A stretch of 52,106 bases of DNA, from positions 1 to 52,106 of the forward strand of contig JALSLH010000050.1 of the NCBI GenBank assembly GCA_026988435.1, in the 5' to 3' direction. The notes beneath the pieces were generated by a model that ran no database searches, had not been told where the DNA came from, and saw only the letters and a program-made list of their open reading frames with translations. How positions within the stretch are numbered: the stretch's first letter is position 1; every line of letters starts with the position of its first letter. The translations under genes and the position numbers were made by a program. Positions 45,258-52,106 of the stretch are shown here, piece after piece. This DNA comes from Methylophaga sp. (GTDB lineage Bacteria; Pseudomonadota; Gammaproteobacteria; Nitrosococcales; Methylophagaceae).

Positions 45258-46388
45258 TTATGATTTAGTAAAAGGGTAAATAAACTGTTTCCAGTAGCCA
45301 GAAGGTACGGGATGGCCATTCACTCCTACACCTGATGGCCATTTTCCCTTAGGCATGTAATAAGTACCAAATAAACGATCAAATAGGGGGAAATGAATAG
45401 AAAAATTCACATCAATTGCCTCTTTTTCAATGCCGTGATGCCAATGATGAAAACGTGGTGTTACCAAAATAGGTTTAATCCATTCAAGATCAAATTTAAT
45501 ATTTGAATGAATGTAAGTGGCATAGAGATATACGACAATTAGGTATACATAGATCATTGATTGATCAAAACCAAGTACAGTCATAGGGATTACAGTTAGC
45601 CCACGCAGACAGATAATTTCAACAACATGCATCCGTGAACCGGCTAGCCAATCAAGTGTACGTGCTGAATGATGTACGGCATGAAACTTCCATAACCAGG
45701 GCAAACGATGGAATAGACGATGAACCCAATATTGCACCAAGTCAGTTAAAAACATAATTTCAAAAAATTGTAACCACAAGGGTTGACTGACTACAGCGGC
45801 TTGGATGGAAGATAACTGTGTTGTGGCTAAAATGAGATTGGATGGAGCAAATGACAAATAAGTAAATGATTGAACCATGATGCTACTAATTAAGAAATAT
45901 AGTAGATCTTCTCGCCATTCAAAGCGAAAGACGGATTGGTTTTTACGTCGAAATAGTCTTTCTAGTGGCAGAAATACTATGCCTGTAAGGGTTAAATTTA
46001 AGATAAACCAATCTAAGCCAAAATAAATGCCACTAGTAAGCTCGCCAGAGATTCGAGCATTTGAACCGCCTAATGCAATAGCGACTAAAACTAAGAATAA
46101 TGCGGTAAAGCCTAAAAACTTATGTTGCCGAAGAATCAGGCTAGCCATTGCAAATATGAACGCTAGAATTAATACAATATGCAGGCTAATTCGAACCAAG
46201 CTAACATCAATAGCTGCCCTAATTTCAGGCACAGTGAGCAGATCAGGGTAGCGCAGACATAACACGGCAACAAAGCCAATAATGGCTAGTATTAGAGCTA
46301 CTAAGCCACTTATCCAGCCTGTTCCTGCTTTGGTTGAAGCTTTTTCAGCTTCAAGTTCTTGCATTAATAAAGTAGTCAGCTTGCTCAT
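45258..46388 (-). CDS. Sterol desaturase/fatty acid hydroxylase family protein
   Basis: A 376-residue membrane di-iron enzyme. The histidine clusters HRLFHR, HAVHHS and HHWHHG are those expected to bind the di-iron centre, after an N-terminal part with five or six hydrophobic helices. The family hydroxylates or desaturates membrane lipids, but the substrate is unknown. No clear ribosome-binding site is seen before the ATG at 46388 (only AAGCGG). It is first in the minus-strand run ending at metY. Confidence 0.85.
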   Translation of the reverse strand: MSKLTTLLMQELEAEKASTKAGTGWISGLVALILAIIGFVAVLCLRYPDLLTVPEIRAAIDVSLVRISLHIVLILAFIFAMASLILRQHKFLGFTALFLVLVAIALGGSNARISGELTSGIYFGLDWFILNLTLTGIVFLPLERLFRRKNQSVFRFEWREDLLYFLISSIMVQSFTYLSFAPSNLILATTQLSSIQAAVVSQPLWLQFFEIMFLTDLVQYWVHRLFHRLPWLWKFHAVHHSARTLDWLAGSRMHVVEIICLRGLTVIPMTVLGFDQSMIYVYLIVVYLYATYIHSNIKFDLEWIKPILVTPRFHHWHHGIEKEAIDVNFSIHFPLFDRLFGTYYMPKGKWPSGVGVNGHPVPSGYWKQFIYPFTKS

Positions 46389-46423
46389 GAATATTGCCGC
46401 TTATGGAAGGAGAGAACATAAAA

Positions 46424-46443
46424 AAGCCCGCAGAAGCGGGCTT
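46424..46443 (-). terminator. Rho-independent terminator of the cytochrome c5 gene
   Basis: Arms AAGCCCGC (46424-46431) and GCGGGCTT (46436-46443) with a 4-base loop; on the minus strand a run of Ts follows. It lies 7 bases past the cytochrome stop and separates that gene from the downstream run. Confidence 0.88.
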
Positions 46444-46450
46444 TAAATAA

Positions 46451-46939
46451 TTATTTAGTCAGTGCAATCATATGGTCAACTGCCGCTTTAACATCATCAT
46501 CACTTAAGCTGGCATTCCCGCCACGAGCAGGCATCATATTAAAACCGTTCATTGCATGATCATAAAGAACATCTACGCCTTGTTCGATACGTGGTGCCCA
46601 GTCATCAGCATTACCCAGTTTAGGTGAGCTCATCATGCCCGTGCGGTGACACAAAGCACAGGTGCTTTTTACAATTTTTGCGCCTGCATCATCAGCAGAG
46701 CCCGCTTCGGCCGGTGCGGCAGCGACAACAGCGGCCTCAACTACAGGTGGTTCACCGAGGTTCACTTGAGCAACAGGTTTAATGCGTTCAGCTACATCTT
46801 CGGCAGCCATGCTTTCTGGTTCTACAGTACCTTTTGCCACACCTTGCATTGTCGATAGGATGATATTGATTAAACCGAAAACAAGGATAAAAACAATGAT
46901 ACTACCGATGAAAAATTTTCCTGTATTTTGTGAAGCCAT
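46451..46939 (-). CDS. Membrane-anchored cytochrome c5
   Basis: A 162-residue monohaem cytochrome c of the c5 class. An uncleaved N-terminal anchor (residues 10-30) is followed by an Ala/Pro-rich linker (60-85) and a single haem domain with CALCH (94-98) and a likely axial Met in GFNMMPARGG. c5-type proteins carry electrons to terminal oxidases or nitrate reduction. The gene has its own terminator. Partners are not visible in the window. Confidence 0.9.
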   Translation of the reverse strand: MASQNTGKFFIGSIIVFILVFGLINIILSTMQGVAKGTVEPESMAAEDVAERIKPVAQVNLGEPPVVEAAVVAAAPAEAGSADDAGAKIVKSTCALCHRTGMMSSPKLGNADDWAPRIEQGVDVLYDHAMNGFNMMPARGGNASLSDDDVKAAVDHMIALTK

Positions 46940-47036
46940 GATAATGCCCTAGAAATAGTATGAATAAAAGTTAATTATACGATGTTAATGCGTTTGGTGA
47001 AACAGTTACTCTTTAATTGAGACTAAAGAATTGAGG

Positions 47037-48041
47037 CTAAAGCCGAATTGAAGTTAAAGCTAGTTTTCCAATAGTTGAACCTGACAATAATTGCTTATGT
47101 GCTAATTCAATATTATCAGAATTAAGTGGGCCAAGAGTCTTTGTTAATGTACTGATGATTTTGCCATCATCAAGTAGTTGAGCAATCGTGTTCAGTAGAT
47201 GATGTTGCTCTATCATATCTTTCGTTTTAAACATTGATCGTGTAAACATAAACTCCCACACAAAGCCGACACTTTTTGATTTCAGAATATCTAGATTATG
47301 TTTTTCTTGTGTACCATCAATACTACAGATCATGCCTTGTGGTGCGATAAGTTCTGCCATAGCTGCATAATGGTGGTCAGTATTAATCGTGCAGAATATG
47401 TAATCAGGATCCGCTAAGCCCAAGGTGCGATATTGCAATATCATTTCACTATGGTGATTGAGCACATGATCGGCGCCAAGTTTATAACACCACTGCTCAG
47501 ATTCGCTGCGAGAAGCGGTAGTAATAACATTAAGCCCAGCTACTTTTTTGGCTAATTGAATAGCAATGGAGCCGACGCCACCGGCACCACCAATAATAAG
47601 AATGTTTTTACCTTTATCATTTTCTTTGCTGATACGTAGACGAGAAAATAATGATTCCCACGCGGTAATGCTAGTTAATGGCATTACCGCAGCTTCATCA
47701 GCAGAAAGTGTTTTGGGGGCATGACCAACAATGCGTTCATCAACAACTTGATGGCTCGCATAACAGCCGGGGCGGCTTATATCACCTGCATAAAACACCT
47801 TGTCACCGAGCTTAAATAACTCAACCTGATCGCCGATGCCAACCACCGTGCCAGTTGCATCCCAACCAACAATTTTAGCATTGGGTAAATTACCTTTAAT
47901 AGAGGCTTTTACTTTAGTGTCGACAGGGTTCACCGCGATAGCCTCAATTTCAATCAATAAGTCGTGACCAATTGGTGTAGGCATTGCTAAATCTAATAAT
48001 TGCGGCGGTGTATTATTACTGCTAAATCCAAATGCTTTCAT
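47037..48041 (-). CDS. Zinc-type alcohol dehydrogenase-like quinone oxidoreductase
   Basis: A 334-residue medium-chain dehydrogenase/reductase of the quinone oxidoreductase group. The GroES-like N-terminus (AVNPVDTKVKASIKGN, IVGWDATGTVVGIG) precedes a Rossmann fold with ILIIGGAGGVGSIAIQLAK and TASRSESEQWCYKLGADHVL. The catalytic zinc ligands of true alcohol dehydrogenases are absent, so NADPH-dependent quinone or enal reduction is likely. It is divergent from the bufferin operon with a 167-base gap. Confidence 0.88.
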   Translation of the reverse strand: MKAFGFSSNNTPPQLLDLAMPTPIGHDLLIEIEAIAVNPVDTKVKASIKGNLPNAKIVGWDATGTVVGIGDQVELFKLGDKVFYAGDISRPGCYASHQVVDERIVGHAPKTLSADEAAVMPLTSITAWESLFSRLRISKENDKGKNILIIGGAGGVGSIAIQLAKKVAGLNVITTASRSESEQWCYKLGADHVLNHHSEMILQYRTLGLADPDYIFCTINTDHHYAAMAELIAPQGMICSIDGTQEKHNLDILKSKSVGFVWEFMFTRSMFKTKDMIEQHHLLNTIAQLLDDGKIISTLTKTLGPLNSDNIELAHKQLLSGSTIGKLALTSIRL

Positions 48042-48091
48042 CTTTATAATGAATCCAATTTATTATGAGTATGATGCCACTATATCGTTGT

Positions 48092-48120
48092 TTGAGAAAA
48101 AGATACTAATTTTTTGTAAT
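48092..48120 (+). promoter_or_regulatory. Weak putative promoter of the bufferin operon
   Basis: TTGAGA (48092-48097) and TGTAAT (48115-48120), spacer 17. The 88-base distance to bufA implies a long leader. Many bufferin operons use ECF sigma factors, so this match is tentative. Confidence 0.25.
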
Positions 48121-48208
48121 TATAGTCTCACAAGCACGTCTATCTTTTAAGTTTGGTTATAACAATAACTAAATCAAACTAAATTAACTATTATAAAGAG
48201 AGAGAATT

Positions 48209-48469
48209 ATGGGTGTTATGAAAAAAACAACTGGGTTGGCGATGGCAATTGCGGCAGCAAGTTTAGTAGGCTGTGCAAGTACTGCTTCAACAACAAATAC
48301 AGCAAGCGCTGAAATGGTACATTGTTATGGTGTGACAGCCTGTAAAGGGCATAATGATTGTAAAACGGCAGAAAATGCATGCAAAGGTCAAGCGGCGTGT
48401 AAAGGGCATGGCTTTGCAGCAATGACATCAGAAGAATGTGCCGCAGCTGGCGGAACCGAAGGCGCATAA
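48209..48469 (+). CDS. Bufferin-type metallophore precursor (BufA2-like)
   Basis: An 86-residue Cys-rich precursor. The signal peptide (residues 1-21) ends in a lipobox-like LVGC (Cys22). The core carries six further cysteines (39, 45, 51, 58, 64, 77), mostly in repeated CKG/CKT units: [16 protein letters not shown] then [14 protein letters not shown]. In bufferins a DUF692 enzyme converts cysteines into thiooxazole-type metal ligands that sequester copper in the periplasm. AGAGAGAG precedes the ATG at 48209. A hairpin with a T-tract follows the gene. The lipobox is unusual for a bufferin, which is expected to be soluble. The family assignment is from motif and context. Confidence 0.85.
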   Translation: MGVMKKTTGLAMAIAAASLVGCASTASTTNTASAEMVHCYGVTACKGHNDCKTAENACKGQAACKGHGFAAMTSEECAAAGGTEGA

Positions 48470-48474
48470 ACTAG

Positions 48475-48521
48475 AAATGCCGTGTTCTTTGTTTTATGAA
48501 ACAAAACACGGCATTTTTTTT
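48475..48521 (+). terminator. Hairpin with T-tract between precursor and maturation genes
   Basis: AAATGCCGTGTT (48475-48486) pairs perfectly with AACACGGCATTT (48505-48516), with T8 at 48514-48521. It lies 5 bases after the precursor stop and before bufB. It probably ends most transcripts, so the precursor is made in excess over its enzymes. Confidence 0.85.
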
Positions 48522-48535
48522 ATAAGAGTTAAGTT

Positions 48536-49402
48536 ATGGAACGTCCCTTTTTAGGATTCGGTTTAGGTTTAAGAACCGCTCATTATGAGCATGTTATAGA
48601 AAATAAACCGCAAGTTGATTGGTTTGAAATTATTTCTGAGAATTATATGATCCCCGGTGGCAAACCGTTAGCTCATCTGGATAAAATCAGGCAAGATTAT
48701 CCGATGGTAATGCATGGCGTTTCAATGTCGATTGGTAGTACCGATCCTTTAAACGTAGATTACCTGAAAAAGCTAAAAACCTTAATTGATCGTGTTGAAC
48801 CACAGTGGATTTCAGATCATTTATGTTGGACAGCTGTTAACCACGTCAATAGCCACGATCTACTACCTTTGCCTTATAACGAAGCGACGATAAGTCATAT
48901 TGTTGATCGAATAAAACAGGTGCAAGATACAATTGGCAGGCAAATGCTGATAGAAAACCTATCGAGCTATGTTACCTACAATAATTCTGAAATGCCTGAG
49001 TGGGACTTTGTAAACGAAATAGCCAAGCGAGCAGATTGTTATATATTGCTTGATATAAACAATATTTTTGTCAGTGCTAATAATCACCACTTTGAACCAC
49101 AAGATTATATCAATGGCATTGATAGCGATCGTGTGATGCAGTTTCATCTTGCGGGTCATAGCTATAATGGCGACATGATTATAGATACCCATGATCATGA
49201 TGTATGCGACCCCGTATGGTCGTTATATGAATATGCACTCGGTCGTTTTGGTGCCGTCAGCACAATGATTGAGCGTGATGATAATATTCCCCCGTTTGAA
49301 GAACTGCGCCAAGAGCTTGCAATAGCTGAAAAAATTGCTGCCAAAGTGTTAACACCGCAACAACTACACATTAGCAACAAATCTAGCTTGGGAGTCGCCT
49401 AA
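48536..49402 (+). CDS. DUF692 multinuclear-iron maturase, BufB/MbnB-like
   Basis: A 288-residue TIM-barrel protein of the DUF692 (UPF0276) family. The opening FGLGLRTAHYEHV and VDWFEIISENYM, the HGVSMSIGS and SDHLCW segments, LIENLSSYV and the LDINNIFVSANNH region contain the His, Asp and Glu residues that bind the iron cluster. Family members oxidise precursor cysteines using oxygen, as MbnB does in methanobactin. It follows the precursor hairpin; a weak AAGAG lies before its ATG. TAATG overlap with the next gene. Confidence 0.9.
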   Translation: MERPFLGFGLGLRTAHYEHVIENKPQVDWFEIISENYMIPGGKPLAHLDKIRQDYPMVMHGVSMSIGSTDPLNVDYLKKLKTLIDRVEPQWISDHLCWTAVNHVNSHDLLPLPYNEATISHIVDRIKQVQDTIGRQMLIENLSSYVTYNNSEMPEWDFVNEIAKRADCYILLDINNIFVSANNHHFEPQDYINGIDSDRVMQFHLAGHSYNGDMIIDTHDHDVCDPVWSLYEYALGRFGAVSTMIERDDNIPPFEELRQELAIAEKIAAKVLTPQQLHISNKSSLGVA

Positions 49403-50181
49403 TGTCAGACTTGCACGATATGCAGCAACGCTTTATGGACTATTTATTGGATGAATCAACAACAATAGTTGATGAAATTGAATCAACACCAATGCGATCG
49501 GCAAAAGGGCGATTAGACATCTATGCTTCAGCTTACAGACTTCGTTTAAAAGAAGCGATAACGACTGATTATGATAAGTTAGCTCTATATTTAGGCGATG
49601 AACGATTTGAAAAGTTAATGGATCTTTATATTGATAAATTCCCATCACATACCACGAATTTACGTTATTTTAGTACACACTTGCCCGAGTTAATACGTGA
49701 TGAAACAGATTATGCCCATATAGCCGAAGTCTATGAATTAGCCTGCATTGAACGTGCCTTTGCAGATAGCTTCGACGCCAAAGATCTGCAATTTGCAACA
49801 ATTGATGATCTCGCTGCACTGCCAGAACAAGCATGGGGCACACTGAGCTTTAAGTTTCAAAAATCAGTACAAATAATATGGCTAGAACATAATAGCTTCC
49901 CAATTTGGAAAGCATTAGCAGAAGAACACACACCACCAAAAGCAAATAAATCATCGGCCACGGCATGGATATTATGGCGCAAGTCAGATTTGATCAGCCA
50001 CTATAGAATGCTAGCACCCGAAGAAATCGCAATCTTAGCACTAGCGATGCAAGGCGAAAATTTCGCGGTAATGTGTGAAAAATTATTAGAATTTTATAAT
50101 GAACAAGAAACACCAATGAAAGCCATTGGCTTCTTACAATCTTGGATAACCGAAGAAATGTTAGCGGGTTTTGAGTATTAG
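49402..50181 (+). CDS. DUF2063 partner protein, BufC/HvfC-like
   Basis: A 259-residue protein of the DUF2063 family, which partners DUF692 enzymes, probably by presenting the precursor peptide. LHDMQQRFMDYLLDE and GRLDIYASAYRLRLKEAITTDYDKLALYLGDERF are typical of the N-terminal domain; a less conserved helical and strand-rich C-terminal domain follows. The ATG shares a base with the bufB TAA (TAATG), so the two are translationally coupled. Confidence 0.88.
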   Translation: MSDLHDMQQRFMDYLLDESTTIVDEIESTPMRSAKGRLDIYASAYRLRLKEAITTDYDKLALYLGDERFEKLMDLYIDKFPSHTTNLRYFSTHLPELIRDETDYAHIAEVYELACIERAFADSFDAKDLQFATIDDLAALPEQAWGTLSFKFQKSVQIIWLEHNSFPIWKALAEEHTPPKANKSSATAWILWRKSDLISHYRMLAPEEIAILALAMQGENFAVMCEKLLEFYNEQETPMKAIGFLQSWITEEMLAGFEY

Positions 50182-50395
50182 AATTAAGCTAAAAAAGTCA
50201 TGTCATTGATCCTACGGTTACTTCGTTTCCGTATGTTTTAAGCGAGAATCGCGTGTCAAGGCTCGATACAGTTGATTTTAATAGGCTGATACTAAAAGAC
50301 TTTTGAAATAATGTTGGCTGATCACTTGATTTCTTGTTCGATAACTTTTATATCGAAGGTCTTTAGATCATATTCGTTCATTTTTAGAGTTCTTT

Positions 50396-50656
50396 CTACG
50401 CTACTAATTCTTGCTCAACATTCCAGCCAGGGAAAACAATGACAGCAGGGTGACATTTCAATGCTCTAGCCAAAACTTTTGCTCTTTCGACCCCCAATTT
50501 TACTTTGTCATGCTCAATAGCTGATAAAGTTGATTGAGGAATACCACTAATCAATGCCAATTCATTTTGGCTTAATCCTTGAAGTTCTCGAAGAATACGA
50601 ACTGAGTTACCAATAGAAACTTCGACTGTTTTTTTAGCTTTTTTAAATTCATTCAT
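50396..50656 (-). CDS. XRE-family antitoxin, HigA-like
   Basis: An 86-residue helix-turn-helix protein with LRELQGLSQNELALISGIPQ and STLSAIEHDKVKLGVERAKV, the XRE fold, and a short hydrophobic C-terminus. It would neutralise the upstream RelE-type toxin and repress its promoter. ATG 50656 follows GGAGAA and is 1 base after the toxin stop; the ATG at 50677 lacks a site. Toxin-first order is typical of HigBA systems. Confidence 0.85.
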   Translation of the reverse strand: MNEFKKAKKTVEVSIGNSVRILRELQGLSQNELALISGIPQSTLSAIEHDKVKLGVERAKVLARALKCHPAVIVFPGWNVEQELVA

Positions 50657-50657
50657 C

Positions 50658-50939
50658 TTAATTTCTCCGATAGTCATGAGGTGTTACCCTGAATACTTTT
50701 ACATAAAGTTCTTCATTTACTATTTTATAAATAACCCTATACTGAATGTTGAGGCGAGATGAGCGGTGGCCTTCCCATTCACCTGAAAGAGATTCATCGT
50801 TAAACCCCCTTATTAGCTTTAATCCTTCTGGTCCTGAAATAGCGACAATATCCTTCCATTTTTCATACCGCATTAGTATTTCATTTGGAATGTTCTTTAG
50901 CTGTTTCGTTGCTTTTTTATGTTCATATATGTCCCACAT
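50658..50939 (-). CDS. RelE/HigB-superfamily toxin
   Basis: A 93-residue toxin of the RelE superfamily, likely an mRNA endonuclease. MWDIYEHKKATKQLKNIPNE and the core LSGEWEGHRSSRLNIQYRVI and YVKVFRVTPHDYRRN are typical of this group. The start codon lies in one arm of a perfect inverted repeat, and no ribosome-binding site precedes it. With its own promoter it resembles TA cassettes of chromosomal integrons. Confidence 0.85.
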   Translation of the reverse strand: MWDIYEHKKATKQLKNIPNEILMRYEKWKDIVAISGPEGLKLIRGFNDESLSGEWEGHRSSRLNIQYRVIYKIVNEELYVKVFRVTPHDYRRN

Positions 50940-50973
50940 ACTAAATACAGTATATATATCATATTTAGTATGT
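50936..50973 (-). promoter_or_regulatory. Palindromic operator over the toxin start codon
   Basis: Arms ACATACTAAATA (50936-50947) and TATTTAGTATGT (50962-50973) are perfect 12-base inverted repeats. One arm includes the toxin ATG and the other overlaps the -35 box. The HigA-like repressor is the expected ligand. Confidence 0.65.
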
Positions 50974-50976
50974 CAA
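50949..50976 (-). promoter_or_regulatory. Promoter of the higBA-like pair
   Basis: On the minus strand TTGACA (50976-50971) and TATACT (50954-50949) are separated by 16 bases. The predicted start of transcription falls at or within a few bases of the toxin ATG at 50939, so the mRNA would be leaderless or nearly so. Confidence 0.6.
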
Positions 50977-50990
50977 GCTTGCTTGCATAA

Positions 50991-51017
50991 GCCTAACGCT
51001 TTTAAATCAAGTTGGCC
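50991..51017 (-). other. Degenerate attC-like half site
   Basis: On the minus strand GGCCAAC (51017-51011) is followed by an AT-rich spacer and GCGTTAGGC, whose GTTAGGC fits the GTTRRRY integron core. It lies where the cassette boundary between the unknown gene and the TA pair would be. It is much shorter than a normal attC. Confidence 0.35.
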
Positions 51018-51384
51018 GACCCCTTGATTTTTTTAGCCATTTGGATTCATCTTCAACCTCAAAGTATAGCTTTGCATTTACGTCACTTGCGTTGTCCATA
51101 TGTTTAATGCTGTTCTTAGTGCTACCAATGAGCTTTTTAAAGTCTTTTTGGTTGTCAAAACCAAAATCAATTATTCCCTTAACATTTTCATGAATTTTCA
51201 ATAAAGTACTTGTAACCTCAGTTAATTGATCTGTTTTTCCATTGATACGGATAAATTTACCTAAAAGCTCCTCAGCTACACCTGCTAGATTCATTGCAGA
51301 GAAATATCTTTTATGAATTTCTCTTTCTTCGATAGCAGCCTCTAAATACTCTAGAGCTATTGGTAGTTTTGGATATTCATGCAT
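51007..51384 (-). CDS. Hypothetical protein, probable cassette gene
   Basis: A 125-residue soluble, charged, largely helical protein with no family I recognise. It starts 3 bases from the attC-like core (minus strand GTTATAA then ATG) and ends in another attC-like half site, as expected for an integron gene cassette with almost no leader. No ribosome-binding site is visible before the ATG, as often seen in such cassettes. Function unknown. Confidence 0.55.
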   Translation of the reverse strand: MHEYPKLPIALEYLEAAIEEREIHKRYFSAMNLAGVAEELLGKFIRINGKTDQLTEVTSTLLKIHENVKGIIDFGFDNQKDFKKLIGSTKNSIKHMDNASDVNAKLYFEVEDESKWLKKSRGRPT

Positions 51385-51386
51385 AG

Positions 51387-51476
51387 TTATAACGTTGCGA
51401 TAACCGGCATTTTAAAGCGTGCTGTAGCGCAGCGGAAGCAAGCTTTAAAATGTCCGAGTTCATTGCCTTGTTATGC
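51387..51476 (-). other. Integron attC-like recombination site
   Basis: Read on the minus strand, GCATAAC (51476-51470) and GTTATAA (51393-51387) flank a 90-base imperfect palindrome. The arms AACTCGGACATTTTAAAGC and GCTTTAAAATGCCGGTT pair except for two unpaired bases (T and A) on one arm, the extrahelical-base signature of attC. A shorter inner stem GCTG/CAGC closes the hairpin. The cores deviate slightly from RYYYAAC/GTTRRRY. Position between two same-strand genes fits a cassette junction. Confidence 0.65.
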
Positions 51477-51490
51477 ATTTAACGATGAAG

Positions 51491-51778
51491 TTATACTCCT
51501 TCGACAGACACGAGCCTGGCCGAGCTGCATTGGTCCCTGATGGATTTTAAACCTTGGTAAACAGGTCCTTCATAAAATTGCTCCCAAGCAGCAACTGATG
51601 GAAACTCAAGTATTACAATACGCCTCGGCTCCCAGTCCCCTTCATATACCTTAAGAACTCCACCTCGAGACAGGTATTTAGCACCTGAGGCTTCAATCGC
51701 AGGCTTTACACCATTGATGAACTCTTGATACAGAGACATATCATATATTTCAACATCGAATATTATATATGCGCTCAT
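51491..51778 (-). CDS. DUF1330 family protein
   Basis: A 95-residue ferredoxin-like-fold protein of DUF1330. AYIIFDVEIYDMSLYQEFIN, GAKYLSRGG, WEPRRIVILEFPSVAAWEQF and YEGPVYQGLKSIRDQCSSAR are family-typical. Its function is unknown. GGGAGAG precedes the ATG. It lies directly upstream of the attC-like site on the same strand, consistent with a mobile cassette. Confidence 0.88.
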   Translation of the reverse strand: MSAYIIFDVEIYDMSLYQEFINGVKPAIEASGAKYLSRGGVLKVYEGDWEPRRIVILEFPSVAAWEQFYEGPVYQGLKSIRDQCSSARLVSVEGV

Positions 51779-52106
51779 TCAACTCTCCCTTCTATATAAT
51801 TAGTTTTGGTGTTAACCGTCTCGTTCTCGTTATTCTTCAATAGTAACGCCAATATTTGTATTGTTGGCTATAAATATCGATGCTTATTTTTTACTGCATA
51901 ACAATTATTATACACCTCTAAAAGGCGTATAATAAACTCTCTAAAGGTGTATAACTCATTTTCAATATTAATTTATTCATATTAAACAGTTCCTTAATGA
52001 AAGTAACTACACCCTTTCCAAAAAATAAATACACCTCAGCTAAAAAGCTTGTTTTTTAAGGTGTGTCGTCATCATAATAAAGTCTAGATCCAGAATAATA
52101 CATAAC
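51779..52106. repeat. Gene-free right end with ACACCT/AGGTGT repeats
   Basis: No convincing gene was seen in this 328-base stretch. TTATACACCT (51908-51917) and AGGTGTATAA (51945-51954) form a perfect inverted repeat; CTCTAAAAGGCGTATAA and CTCTAAAGGTGTATAA form a direct repeat. ACACCT and AGGTGT recur at about 52032 and 52060. GCATAAC at 51896-51902 and a terminal CATAAC at 52101-52106 resemble integron core sites, so this may be another cassette junction. Confidence 0.4.

Noticed and set aside
48216..48467. Minus-strand reading frame over the bufferin precursor
   Set aside because: It is the mirror of a repetitive Cys-rich gene, lacks a ribosome-binding site and any family signature.
50322..50381. 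19-codon minus-strand frame (MNEYDLKTFDIKV...) after the antitoxin
   Set aside because: Too short, weak start site and no recognisable family; may be a remnant of a cassette.
50182..50395. attC site at the 3' end of the TA pair
   Set aside because: No paired core motifs or extended palindrome could be found; the left boundary of the cassette cluster stays undefined.

Overview
This looks like a chromosomal segment of an AT-rich gammaproteobacterium. The assignment rests on family content (RecBCD, Rep, ComM/YifB, UbiK, PpnP, YjgR, YpfJ, RhlE, cytochrome c5). A sulfide:quinone reductase-like flavoprotein hints at a sulfur-oxidising lineage, perhaps Thiotrichales or Piscirickettsiaceae-like; that placement is inference. 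No rRNA, tRNA, CRISPR array or prophage was seen.

Layout. (1) 1-1417: the 5' tip of an IS3-type transposase gene abuts a sulfide:quinone reductase gene broken by one in-frame stop. (2) 1544-17778: the recBCD locus is split. recC is followed by a Phd/ParE toxin-antitoxin pair and four overlapping genes that look like a Wadjet/MksBEFG condensin (toprim nuclease JetD/MksG, SMC ATPase JetC/MksB, kleisin JetA/MksF, JetB/MksE), then recB, recD and a HerA-like ATPase. (3) 17783-23654: a membrane methyltransferase-like protein, YbaK, a diguanylate cyclase, a lipoprotein built of twelve 23-residue repeats, a Ca2+/H+ antiporter and a zinc metallopeptidase. (4) 23716-30879: a membrane-anchored LuxR-type regulator divergent from a cytochrome b561, RND heavy-metal efflux, DUF3240 and TolC operon. 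(5) 30944-35152: a DUF2339 protein with four small membrane proteins, three of them diverged paralogues. (6) 35214-42802: housekeeping genes (ubiK, ppnP, comM, rep, rhlE) plus a SEC-C protein, a TerB-like protein and a stand-alone encapsulated-ferritin-type protein. (7) 42799-48041: a tight minus-strand cluster ending in metY, then cytochrome c5 and a quinone oxidoreductase. (8) 48209-50181: a bufferin-type metallophore operon (precursor, DUF692 enzyme, DUF2063 partner) with a hairpin after the precursor. (9) 50396-52106: three minus-strand units (HigBA-like TA, an unknown gene, DUF1330) with at least one good integron attC-like site, probably a gene-cassette cluster.

The most interesting block is the condensin-nuclease module inside recBCD. 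Wadjet-type complexes cut circular DNA, and RecBCD degrades DNA from free ends, so one transcription unit could couple linearisation to destruction. The toxin-antitoxin promoter just upstream could drive the module and recBD together. A second theme is metal handling (RND efflux, bufferin, EncFtn), consistent with life under copper or other metal stress.
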